Positions 1 through 6,141 of a stretch of DNA of 12,316 bases are shown one piece after another. Each line of letters opens with the position of its first letter. Position 1 is the stretch's first letter. A program made the translations under genes and the position numbers. The notes under the pieces were generated by a model that saw only the letters and a list, made by a program, of their open reading frames with translations, made no database searches and had not been told where the DNA came from. Source of the DNA: Chloroflexota bacterium (GTDB taxonomy: Bacteria > Chloroflexota > Limnocylindria > Limnocylindrales > CSP1-4); the NCBI GenBank assembly GCA_027346765.1, contig DAIERN010000021.1:1-12316 (forward strand), in the 5' to 3' direction.

Positions 1-48
1 CTGAACCTGGCCCGGCCCAGTGAAGCCGTGCTCGACCTGCTGCACTGA
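1..48 (+). CDS. C-terminal end of an unidentified plus-strand gene (partial)
   Basis: The frame starting at base 1 reads LNLARPSEAVLDLLH and stops with TGA at 46-48. All but two codons end in G or C, as in real genes here, and the stop is followed 11 nt later by a -10-like box and a new start codon, which looks like a normal gene boundary. Only 15 residues are visible, so no family can be assigned. The minus strand is also open here, but its translation no longer resembles the aminotransferase it continues from, so I favour plus-strand coding. Confidence is low because the fragment is short. Confidence 0.35.
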   Translation: MNLARPSEAVLDLLH

Positions 49-2222
49 ACATGCGTGGCTAGACTGGCGCGCATGTCGCACCGCGCCGCAGCACTGTTGT
101 ACCCGATCGCCCTGGCGCTGGCCGCATCGGGCACCTGGACGCCGATCGCCATGCCTACGGCGCGCACTTCTTTGATCAGCCGCTGCGTCTTGGCCAGGTC
201 GCGTAGCTGGCCCGCCAGGTAATCGCCTACGTCGCGCGCGTTGTCGATGACCCGCTCGTCGTCCATGACGTCGAGCACGGCCAGCGCCGCGGCGGCCGCG
301 ACCGGGTTACCACCGAAGGTCGAGAAGAATTCACCCTTGGGCGAGAACCGCCCGGCGAGCTCGCGCCTGGTAAGGACCGCGGCAATGGGCATGCCATTGC
401 CCATCGGCTTGCCGACCGTGACGATGTCGGGCGTGATGCCCAGCCGCTGGTAGCCCCACATCGCGACGCCGGTGCGGCCGTGGCCGCTCTGGACCTCGTC
501 GGCGATCCACAGCGCACCAGCCTCATGCGTCCGGCGGACAAGATCCTGGGCGACCAGCGGCGCGAGATCGATGATGCCGTCGCTCGTCAGCACGGCGTCG
601 AGGATCGCCGCGGCGGGCCGGTGGCCGGCGTCGGCGAGAGCTCCCAGGGCGCGCGCGAAATCATCAGGCTCGCGCGGAAGCCAGGTGCGAACGTGGGCGG
701 GTTGCGCGCTGGCGCCCCATTCCTCCGGCGTCAGCGCGTTGATCGCGTCAGTGATGCCGTGGTATGCCCAATCGGTCGCTATTCCGCCGCTCCCTGCGGT
801 CGTGGCGCGAGCGATGCGCCACGCAAGATCATTCGCCTCGGAGCCTGAGTTGACGAACATCACCACGTCAAGCGCGCCACTCGTCGTGGCGATGAGTCGC
901 TCCGCGAGCTCGATGGCCGTTTCGTGGAGATAGCGCGCGTTCGTATTCAGGCGGCGTGCCTGGCGCACGATGGCCTCGACCACGCGTGGGTGCTCATGGC
1001 CCACGACCGGCACATTGTTGTACGCGTCGAGGTATCTGCGGCCCTTCGCGTCGATGAGCCAGACCCCCTCGCCGCGAACCAGGTGGAGCGGCTCGCGGTA
1101 CGTTGGTGCCGTGACCGCTGGCCCGAAAGCCATCGCACGTCGCTCGGTCAGGGCCGCTGTGCTCCGTCCCTCCCCTGGTTCCGCTCCGCCCAACCGTCGC
1201 CTGACTTCGTCCCAGCCAAGAGACTCGAACAGGCGCAGGATCTTCACGGCCTGGCCGCGCAGGTGGGGCATGAGCCCGTCGGGGTTGTCGTAGAGCGCGG
1301 CACGCGACGCCGGGATCACGACGCCCGCGCACATTCGTGCCGCGACGAGCTCGCCCACGATTCGCCGTTCGTCCGGCTCGAGCGGCGTGACCCTCTCGTA
1401 GCCGTCGAGCGCAAGTCGGGCAACGCGGAACAGCTCGTCCGCGTCTTCCTCGCGACCATCGACCACCGTTTCGAGGACGGCCGCAAGATCGACCACGAGC
1501 GCCGACCATGACGCGTCGCCAAAGTCGATGATGCCCGTCACGCTGCCGTCGTCGTCGACGAGCGTGTTGGAGGCGCAGTGGTCGGTGTGAATCACCTGGT
1601 GGCGGAGGGTCGGCAAGAGGGGCGTCACCTCGCGCTCATAACGATCGAGGGCACGCTCCACCAGGCCGCGCACGTCGGGGTCAGTGACGGCATCGAGCTT
1701 GGGCCGTAGCAGCATGGCGTGTTGGACGTCCCAGAGCATCACCCGCGCCGCCGCCGGGTGCCAGAAGCCACGCAGCGCTCGACCCACGCGCGCCGCCATC
1801 GCGCCCCATTCGCCAATAGCGTGATCGCTCAGGCTGGAGCCGCGCACGGACGCCCGGCCGGGCAAGCGGTCGTACAGCCGCACCCAGTGGGTCTCATCGC
1901 CGCGCACGACCGCGGCTCGGTACGTTCCGGGCTGATGCGGGAGGGGCAAAGGCAGGGCGACCGGTAAGCCTGGATCGATCTGGGCGACGCGTTGGGCGGC
2001 ACTCGCTTCCAGGTCAAGCTGGGCGGGATCCTCGGCTGCGTTCGAGATCTTGAGAACAGCTGGCTGGGGGCCGTCGATCAGGAAGGTCTGATCACGCTCG
2101 CTGTCCACCTCGAGCGCAGTTCCGCTCAGCCCGAACTGCTCGCGCGCCACCGCGGCCGCTTCCTGGCTGGTAAACGCAGGACGGGCCGCGGTCAGCACTC
2201 GGTCCGCGGCGACAAGCGTCAT
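1..2222 (-). CDS. APH-like kinase fused to class III aminotransferase/phospho-lyase, C-terminus lost or off-window
   Basis: One uninterrupted frame of 740 codons from ATG 2222 runs to the window edge. Residues about 20-300 form an aminoglycoside/choline-kinase-like domain, with K58 (VLKIS), catalytic loop HTDHCASN (D214, N219) and IIDFGD (D233) for metal. Residues about 364-703 form a PLP class III aminotransferase, with NSGSEAN at 458-464, D575 in IADEVQ, PLP lysine K605 in VGKPMGNG, and T635. Established knowledge: bacterial fusions of this type parallel separate hydroxylysine kinase and AGXT2L-type phospho-lyases, so phosphorylation of an amino alcohol followed by PLP-dependent elimination is the likely chemistry. 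The substrate is not known. The M23 peptidase domain found between the two parts in many homologues is absent. After about residue 704 (near base 113) the match ends, and the usual C-terminal segment with its NVLKIRPP-like motif is missing. An in-frame stop lies upstream of ATG 2222. It is probably broken here or cut by a misjoin. Confidence 0.85.
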   Translation of the reverse strand, partial: MTLVAADRVLTAARPAFTSQEAAAVAREQFGLSGTALEVDSERDQTFLIDGPQPAVLKISNAAEDPAQLDLEASAAQRVAQIDPGLPVALPLPLPHQPGTYRAAVVRGDETHWVRLYDRLPGRASVRGSSLSDHAIGEWGAMAARVGRALRGFWHPAAARVMLWDVQHAMLLRPKLDAVTDPDVRGLVERALDRYEREVTPLLPTLRHQVIHTDHCASNTLVDDDGSVTGIIDFGDASWSALVVDLAAVLETVVDGREEDADELFRVARLALDGYERVTPLEPDERRIVGELVAARMCAGVVIPASRAALYDNPDGLMPHLRGQAVKILRLFESLGWDEVRRRLGGAEPGEGRSTAALTERRAMAFGPAVTAPTYREPLHLVRGEGVWLIDAKGRRYLDAYNNVPVVGHEHPRVVEAIVRQARRLNTNARYLHETAIELAERLIATTSGALDVVMFVNSGSEANDLAWRIARATTAGSGGIATDWAYHGITDAINALTPEEWGASAQPAHVRTWLPREPDDFARALGALADAGHRPAAAILDAVLTSDGIIDLAPLVAQDLVRRTHEAGALWIADEVQSGHGRTGVAMWGYQRLGITPDIVTVGKPMGNGMPIAAVLTRRELAGRFSPKGEFFSTFGGNPVAAAAALAVLDVMDDERVIDNARDVGDYLAGQLRDLAKTQRLIKEVRAVGMAIGVQVPDAASARAIGYNSAAARCDMRASLATHVQCSRSSTASLGRARF
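60..65 (+). promoter_or_regulatory. -10 box TAGACT for a leaderless start at 73
   Basis: TAGACT lies 7 nt before ATG 73, which would place transcription start at or next to the start codon. The same geometry recurs at several other genes in this window. No convincing -35 is seen. Confidence 0.4.
73..222 (+). pseudogene. Start of an exported-protein-like gene, interrupted after about 20 codons
   Basis: From ATG 73 the frame reads MSHRAAALLYPIALALAAS, then GTWT. It has a short charged start followed by a hydrophobic Ala/Leu run, like a signal peptide or single membrane segment. Codon use is genome-like up to about position 130. Beyond that the DNA is antisense to a recognisable class III aminotransferase, and the frame ends at TAA 220-222 after 49 codons, with Arg/Ser-rich residues typical of an antisense shadow. 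I read this as the genuine 5' end of a plus-strand gene joined to foreign or rearranged DNA, either in the cell or by assembly error. It could also be a chance frame. Function is unknown. Confidence 0.3.
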
Positions 2223-2364
2223 GCGCTCAGCGTTCGCCGACAAGGGGATAGTTGTGCGGTCTGACCGGGTGCCTCATGGGATGATCGTAGTTCGCCCCAA
2301 TGCACGCCATCGCGGCGACGCGCGTGTTCCGCTGCACCGCCCTCGAAGAGCTCCGGATGGAGGG

Positions 2365-2844
2365 CTAGCCGTTCGCGGCAGTTTCCAGTTTGGCGATAAC
2401 GATCTTGCGCATCTTGAGCATCGCCTGCTGCGACCGCTCCGCCGCCGCTCGGTCTGGGCTCGACTGCAGTTCCATCAGCTTTCGCGGGATCACCTGCCAG
2501 CTGAGACCGAAGCGGTCCTTGAGCCAGCCGCACGGCCCGGGCTCGCCGCCATGGGCGAGGAGCGCGTCCCACAACCGGTCCGTCTCGGCCTGGTCCTCGC
2601 ACATCACCGCGATTGACGCGGCTTCATTGAACTTGAAGTCGGGCCCGCCGTTGAGGCCCTGGTAGGGCACGCCGCCCAGGGTGAAATCGACCGTCAGGAC
2701 CATGCCCGCGGGACCAGACGGAGTTTCTGCCGGCGAGCGCGAGACGTTGTCGACGCTGCTGTTGGGGACGAGCGACGTATACAGCCGCGCCGCCTCCTCA
2801 GCCTGACCGGCGTCGAACCATAGACACGTGTAGACCTTGTTCAT
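2365..2844 (-). CDS. PhnB-like VOC superfamily protein
   Basis: 159 residues that match the PhnB/'3-demethylubiquinone-9 3-methyltransferase' branch of the vicinal oxygen chelate fold. Visible landmarks are CLWFDAGQAEEAARLY near the start, FTLGGVPYQGLNGGPDFKF (55-72), and CGWLKDRFGLSWQVIP (105-120), followed by a C-terminal helix with MLKMRKI. Despite the old family name, these proteins are not shown to be methyltransferases; they bind or modify small molecules and the substrate here cannot be told. The ATG shares its A with the TGA of the upstream hydrolase, and GGGAGG at 2855-2860 (minus sense) lies about 10 nt before the start, so translation is probably coupled. It is the last gene of the ArsR-led operon. 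A weak 6-bp stem (2339-2344 with 2360-2365) overlaps the stop. Confidence 0.92.
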   Translation of the reverse strand: MNKVYTCLWFDAGQAEEAARLYTSLVPNSSVDNVSRSPAETPSGPAGMVLTVDFTLGGVPYQGLNGGPDFKFNEAASIAVMCEDQAETDRLWDALLAHGGEPGPCGWLKDRFGLSWQVIPRKLMELQSSPDRAAAERSQQAMLKMRKIVIAKLETAANG

Positions 2845-3719
2845 CAGCTGAGAACCTCCCGCAGCTTCGCTGCGAACTCATCGGGCTTGCCCATCTGGCC
2901 GTACTCGCCGCCCAGGAAGCCACCATGACCGCCCGGGAACTCCGCGACCGGGCTACCCAGCCGCGCGGCGACGCCGTGGGCGGCGCGGTTGGCCATGGTG
3001 CCCTTCTCGTCTTCGCCGGCAGCGATGGTGACGCGCGTCGGCGCGGCCTTGATCGCGGCGAATTCGGGCTGGTAGCCGGTCGTGATGGCCATAGGCGCCA
3101 TCATCTGGTCGTCGCGCTTGCCGTCATCGTCGCCCGGCATCCCGAACATCGCGGGATCCGGTGCGGGCCGCGCCGCCCAGTCAGTAGGGAACTCGCCCTG
3201 GTACATGACGAGTGCCATGAACTTGGCCATCGCGTGACCATGGCCGCGGCTCTGGTAGGTGTCCACCAGGTCCTTGACTGCGGCCTCAGCCTCCGCGCGG
3301 TCCGGCAGCACCGCGGTCAGCGGCGGCTCATGCGCGACGAGCCGCCGAACGTCGTTCGGATGGCGCGCCACCAGCGCCAGGGAGGTGATCGCGCCGCCGC
3401 TCGAGGCGAACATGTCCACCGGGCCCTGGCCCAGCGCTTCAATGATCGCGTGGACGTCGTCGGCGACGATGTCGGGCGTGTTGATGGGTGCGTCGGCCGC
3501 ACGCACGGAGCGTTCGAAGCCGCGCGGGTCGTAGGTCACGACTGTTCGGTCGGTGAAGCGGCTGGCCAGGGTGGGGAAGCCACCGGCGGCCATCGGGTAG
3601 CCGATGAGAAACAGCGGCGGCTCAGCGGAGGTGCCATGCCCCTTGCGGACGTCGTAGGTCAGCGTCGCGCCCGGCACCTCGAGCGTCTTGGTCTCCATCG
3701 TCGTGGTCGATGCCATCAT
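2844..3719 (-). CDS. Alpha/beta hydrolase
   Basis: 291 residues with a standard alpha/beta hydrolase plan. IGYPMAAGG (39-47) forms the oxyanion region, TYDPRGFERS (62-71) follows strand 4, ASSGG (105-109) is the nucleophile elbow with S107, GEDE (235-238) supplies the acid, and GGHGGF places histidine at H265. It is cytoplasmic, with no signal peptide. Substrate is unknown; family members hydrolyse esters, epoxides, lactones or similar bonds. Its start overlaps the SRPBCC stop by 4 nt (ATGA) and its stop overlaps the VOC start by 1 nt, so the three are very likely co-translated. Two adjacent ATG codons (3719 and 3716) could serve; the first gives the 4-nt overlap. No strong ribosome binding site is seen, which fits coupling. 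Confidence 0.92.
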   Translation of the reverse strand: MMASTTTMETKTLEVPGATLTYDVRKGHGTSAEPPLFLIGYPMAAGGFPTLASRFTDRTVVTYDPRGFERSVRAADAPINTPDIVADDVHAIIEALGQGPVDMFASSGGAITSLALVARHPNDVRRLVAHEPPLTAVLPDRAEAEAAVKDLVDTYQSRGHGHAMAKFMALVMYQGEFPTDWAARPAPDPAMFGMPGDDDGKRDDQMMAPMAITTGYQPEFAAIKAAPTRVTIAAGEDEKGTMANRAAHGVAARLGSPVAEFPGGHGGFLGGEYGQMGKPDEFAAKLREVLS

Positions 3720-4225
3720 GCCGACGCGTGGGCGCCTTCGGCGAGCAGCGCATCGATCTGGCCGACGGCCTGCGTCATGCCCTCTTCCATGCCCATCGCG
3801 AGCATCTTGTCGAGCGCCTCGGTGCTGGGAAACTCGTTGTGGATGCTCATGCGCGTCTTGCCATCGCCGATGTCCTCGATGCTCACACGCATGCCGATGA
3901 TGGGAAATTCAGCGTCCGGCGTGCCGGTTTCGTCGGCGAACTGGTCGCGCAGAACGATGCTCTTGGGCGGGTCCGTCGCGACGACGTTCCACGAGCTATA
4001 GGGCGTCTTCTGCCCGTCCGGCCCGGTCATGTAGTAGATGGCCTTGCCGCCTGGCGCGAGGTTGAGCTCGACGAAAGTGGCCGGGTAGGACGGTGGGCCC
4101 CACCAACGCTCCAGCTGGCGCGGGTCGGCCCACAGCTGCCACACGCGCTCTGGTGGCGCGCTCAGCTCCGTGGTCACAGTCATCGTCAGGGCCACGGGAT
4201 CCTTGGTCACGGTGGTAACGGGCAC
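3716..4225 (-). CDS. AHSA1/SRPBCC domain protein
   Basis: 169 residues of the AHSA1-type START/SRPBCC fold. ELSAPPERVWQLWADPRQLERWWGP (20-44) is the typical first helix pair, followed by LAPGG, a YYMTGPDG hairpin and a GDGKTRMSIHNEF strand (121-132), and ending in a long amphipathic helix. The fold makes a hydrophobic pocket; many members of this group are encoded beside an ArsR repressor, as here, but their ligand is usually unknown. Start is GTG 4225, supported by AAGGAGAG at 4233-4240 (minus sense) 7 nt upstream, embedded in the last codons of the ArsR gene. Only 3 nt separate the two genes. Coexpression with the repressor is nearly certain. Confidence 0.92.
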   Translation of the reverse strand: MPVTTVTKDPVALTMTVTTELSAPPERVWQLWADPRQLERWWGPPSYPATFVELNLAPGGKAIYYMTGPDGQKTPYSSWNVVATDPPKSIVLRDQFADETGTPDAEFPIIGMRVSIEDIGDGKTRMSIHNEFPSTEALDKMLAMGMEEGMTQAVGQIDALLAEGAHASA

Positions 4226-4228
4226 TTC

Positions 4229-4579
4229 TCAGCTCTCCTTGTCTTCTTCGAGAATTGTCGACATCAGGTCGATTCGTTCGCGCCAGATCTCCTCGTAGCG
4301 GTCCAGCAGCCGCTGCGCGACGCGCAGCCCTTCGAGCTCAGTCCGCACGACCTTGCGCCGGCCGACCCGGTGCTTTTCGACCAGCCCTGCCCTTTCCAGG
4401 ATTGCCACGTGCTTCTGGACCGCAGCGAAGCTCATCGAGTAATGGGCTGCAAGCTCGACCACGCCTTCGTTGCCGCTGATGGCGCGGCGGACGATGTCTC
4501 GCCTTGTTGCATCAGCCAGAGCACCGAAGACGCGGTCGAACTGGATGGCCGACTGTCCGGCCGGGCCAAGTGCTTGCAT
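4229..4579 (-). CDS. ArsR-family winged-helix repressor
   Basis: With the start at ATG 4579 the protein is 116 residues. FDRVFGALADATRRDIVRR (14-32) is the first helix pair, VELAAHYSMSFAAVQKHVAIL (41-61) the helix-turn-helix, and GLVEKHRVGRRKVVRTE (65-81) the wing, then a dimerisation helix. No cysteine pair or other metal site is visible, so it is a non-metal ArsR of the sort that accompanies SRPBCC genes. I chose ATG 4579 because TTGACA-17-TATGGT ends 7 nt before it, making a leaderless message. The longer frame from 4738 would run through the promoter, the palindrome and the divergent gene. It is first in the operon and probably represses both itself and the divergent gene through the palindrome. 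The inducer is unknown. Confidence 0.9.
   Translation of the reverse strand: MQALGPAGQSAIQFDRVFGALADATRRDIVRRAISGNEGVVELAAHYSMSFAAVQKHVAILERAGLVEKHRVGRRKVVRTELEGLRVAQRLLDRYEEIWRERIDLMSTILEEDKES
4233..4240 (-). promoter_or_regulatory. Ribosome binding site deciding the GTG 4225 start
   Basis: AAGGAGAG in minus sense, within the last codons of the ArsR gene and 7 nt before GTG 4225. This is the best Shine-Dalgarno in the window and fits internal genes of an operon, in contrast to the leaderless first genes. Confidence 0.6.
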
Positions 4580-4581
4580 GG

Positions 4582-4601
4582 ATACAACCATACGGTTGTA
4601 T
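4582..4601. promoter_or_regulatory. Palindromic operator over the -10 box, likely ArsR site
   Basis: ATACAACCATACGGTTGTAT is a perfect inverted repeat with 8-bp arms and a 4-bp centre. It completely covers the -10 of the repressor's own promoter and ends 19 bp before the -10 box of the divergent gene. Dyad symmetry, placement and the adjacent winged-helix gene point to an autoregulatory operator. That ArsR binds here is inference. Confidence 0.75.
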
Positions 4602-4615
4602 GTAGGGACTGTCAA
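4587..4615 (-). promoter_or_regulatory. Promoter of the ArsR-SRPBCC-hydrolase-VOC operon
   Basis: In minus sense, a consensus -35 TTGACA (4615-4610), a 17-bp spacer and -10 TATGGT (4592-4587). Transcription would start at about 4580, adjacent to ATG 4579. This is the strongest promoter in the window. Confidence 0.75.
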
Positions 4616-4620
4616 GTGGG

Positions 4621-4626
4621 TAGATT
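4621..4626 (+). promoter_or_regulatory. -10 box TAGATT for the divergent MORN-like gene
   Basis: TAGATT lies 7 nt before GTG 4634, predicting a leaderless message. No good -35 is seen; TTGTAT at 4596-4601, inside the palindrome, is 19 nt upstream and a poor match. The closeness to the operator suggests shared control. Confidence 0.45.
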
Positions 4627-4633
4627 CACGAGC

Positions 4634-4870
4634 GTGAGAACGGACCAGCGGCCCGACGACGAGCTGGTCGAGGCCATCGATCACTATCCCAACGGCGGCG
4701 TTCGCTTCCGCGGCGCGAATCTCGCCGGGGAGATGCACGGACCGTGGGAGTTCTTCCGGCTCGACGGGTCATTGCTGCGCGCCGGGTCGTTCGACCGCGG
4801 CCGGCAGGTCGGCGTGTGGCGCACCTACGATCGATCAGGCACGGTGGTCAAGGAGACGCGCTTCAAGTAG
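4634..4870 (+). CDS. Small MORN-like (YwqK-type repeat) protein
   Basis: 78 residues from GTG 4634. After an acidic start (RPDDELVEAIDHYPNG) there are about two MORN-variant units, GEMHGPWEFFRLDGSLLRAG and FDRGRQVGVWRTYDRSGTVV, with the usual G-x-x-x-G-x-W pattern, then a basic end. Such units form short beta-hairpins and occur in proteins labelled YwqK-type antitoxin components; no toxin partner is visible here, so I do not call it an antitoxin. No signal peptide is seen, so it is probably cytoplasmic. The start is set by TAGATT 7 nt upstream. The frame is open far upstream (to 3710), but that stretch is antisense to the operon and is not coding. Divergence from the ArsR operon across the operator suggests coregulation. 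Confidence 0.75.
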   Translation: MRTDQRPDDELVEAIDHYPNGGVRFRGANLAGEMHGPWEFFRLDGSLLRAGSFDRGRQVGVWRTYDRSGTVVKETRFK

Positions 4871-4920
4871 CGCCGTCGTTCGCCAGCCTACCTGCGGCAC
4901 GTCGTTGCCAGCAGCGCGGG

Positions 4921-5035
4921 TATGTGCCGACACGCGTAAATATGTGCCGAGCCGACTAAGGATGGTGCTTTGGCCCGCCCCTCCCCGGCCGCATATCTAG
5001 TCGGCTCGGCGCATATCTAGTCGGCTCGGCGCATA
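4921..5035. mobile_element. 115-bp symmetrical repeat element, MITE or insertion-sequence-end relic
   Basis: The ends are TATGTGCCGA (4921-4930) and TCGGCGCATA (5026-5035), inverted with one mismatch. Exactly 20 bp inward on each side is another copy: TATGTGCCGAGCCGACTA (4941-4958) and TAGTCGGCTCGGCGCATA (4998-5015), 18-bp arms with one mismatch. The right side is a perfect tandem of GCATATCTAGTCGGCTCGGC (4991-5010, 5011-5030). Thus four copies of a 20-bp unit, two per orientation, stand in mirror order around a 39-bp centre. If the ends are taken as TGTGCCGA and TCGGCGCA, TA flanks both sides. Phased subterminal repeats are typical of transposase-binding ends such as those of IS21-like elements. 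No transposase is present. A regulatory array for the gene at 5078 is the main alternative. Confidence 0.55.
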
Positions 5036-5063
5036 CGCTCAGCCAGGGCGACGGCACCCGCTT

Positions 5064-5069
5064 TATCTT
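5064..5069 (+). promoter_or_regulatory. -10-like TATCTT before GTG 5078
   Basis: TATCTT lies 8 nt before GTG 5078, again suggesting a leaderless message. It lies 28 bp past the end of the repeat element, which may therefore supply or control upstream promoter sequence. No -35 is recognisable. Confidence 0.35.
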
Positions 5070-5077
5070 TCTCGATC

Positions 5078-6109
5078 GTGAACGAGCTCGGCAGCCGGCT
5101 CCGCCTGACGCGCGAGCAGATCCTGGCCCATCGCCGTCGTGTGAGTGCGCTTGACGAGCGGCTGCCCGCGGGCGCCGCCTCGCTCGAGACGGCCGCGTGG
5201 GCCGGCCTCCAGGACAGCATGCCGCGCGCGGCCCTCCTGTCGCTTCATGCGCGGGTCACGGGCGTCCATCCCGGGTCGTGGGAGGATCCGGTGCTCATTC
5301 AGGTCTGGGGGCCGCGTTACTCCAACTACGTCGTGGCCGCTCGCGACCGCGCGTTGTTCACCGTCGGCCGTTATCCCGACGACGCACGCGGCCGGCGTGT
5401 GGCCGAGGAGATGGCTGCGCAGCTGGCGGCGCGCGTCGGCACGCGCCGGATGCGCTTCGATGACGCCGCGGCCGTGGTTGAGGGCAACCCGAATCGGATG
5501 CGCTACGCCACGCTCACCGGGACCGTGGCGATCCGGTGGGACGGCGCGCGCCAGGCGGACGTCTGGATCGTCCCGCGGCCGTCAGTCTCGCCGCAAGACG
5601 CGCGGCGCGAGCTGGCGCGCCGCTACCTGCATGTCTTCGGCCCGTCAAACCACGCGTCGTTTTCGGAGTGGGCGGGCATCGGGCCGGCCCAGGGGCGCGC
5701 CGCGTTCGATGAATTGGCCACGCGGCGCGAGGTGGTGGCGGTGGCGGCCCCGCTGGGCGAGGCGTTTATCCTGGCCAGCGACGAGACCTCGTCCCGCGCC
5801 GCTCCGGACGAACCGGCCGCGGCCCGCCTGCTGCCGAGCGGCGACACCTTCTTCCTCCTCCAGGGTCGCGAGCGCGAGCTGCTCGTGCCCAACGCCAGCC
5901 AGCGCGCGCTGCTTTGGACGTCGCGTGTCTGGCCGGGCGCGCTCCTGGTCAATGGCGAGGTCGCCGGGACCTGGCGCCGCGACCAGCACAAAGTGACGAT
6001 CAGCCCGTGGCGCGCCCTGACGTCGAACGAGACCGGGGCCGTCGAAGACGAGGCGCGAGCGCTGCCGTTGCCGTCTCTCGACAAACCGATCTCGGTGACC
6101 TGGGCCTAA
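5078..6109 (+). CDS. Winged-helix DNA-binding domain protein (AlkZ/YcaQ-like, HTH_42)
   Basis: 343 residues from GTG 5078. The layout matches the HTH_42/AlkZ family: an N-terminal segment with RLTREQILAHRRR, then AWAGLQDSMPRAALLSLHARV (40-60) and WGPRYSNYVVAARDRALFTVG, a middle winged-helix part with ARRYLHVFGPSNHASFSEWAGI, and a C-terminal half ending in GTWRRDQHKVTISPW. AlkZ members remove alkylated or crosslinked bases, using a QxQ motif. At the matching place this protein has Q45-D-S, so the second glutamine is absent and glycosylase activity is doubtful; a large branch of actinobacterial and chloroflexotal relatives has similar sequence and no known role. It stands alone, between the repeat element and a hairpin region, and is likely transcribed from its own promoter. 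Confidence 0.85.
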   Translation: MNELGSRLRLTREQILAHRRRVSALDERLPAGAASLETAAWAGLQDSMPRAALLSLHARVTGVHPGSWEDPVLIQVWGPRYSNYVVAARDRALFTVGRYPDDARGRRVAEEMAAQLAARVGTRRMRFDDAAAVVEGNPNRMRYATLTGTVAIRWDGARQADVWIVPRPSVSPQDARRELARRYLHVFGPSNHASFSEWAGIGPAQGRAAFDELATRREVVAVAAPLGEAFILASDETSSRAAPDEPAAARLLPSGDTFFLLQGRERELLVPNASQRALLWTSRVWPGALLVNGEVAGTWRRDQHKVTISPWRALTSNETGAVEDEARALPLPSLDKPISVTWA

Positions 6110-6141
6110 CCCATCTGAACTGACCGCGACCGGACCAGGAG

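Noticed and set aside
2925..4001. 358-residue plus-strand frame over the hydrolase and SRPBCC genes
   Set aside because: It is rich in Arg, His and Asp and antisense to two coupled genes with intact catalytic and fold motifs; high-GC genes often leave such open antisense frames.
3710..4633. N-terminal extension of the MORN-like frame to a 386-residue protein
   Set aside because: The added 308 codons are antisense to the ArsR and SRPBCC genes, which have clear family motifs, and the frame reads through the operator. GTG 4634 with TAGATT 7 nt upstream is a better start.
4580..4738. Longer ArsR start at 4738 (169 residues) or at ATG 4591
   Set aside because: The extension covers the divergent gene, the TTGACA-17-TATGGT promoter and the palindrome; ATG 4591 lies within the -10 box. 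ATG 4579 is the first start codon compatible with the promoter.
4921..5035. A CRISPR array or rho-independent terminator at the phased repeats
   Set aside because: Units are adjacent 20-mers in both orientations with no unique spacers of regular size, and the long stem has a 39-nt loop with no T tract, so neither explanation fits.
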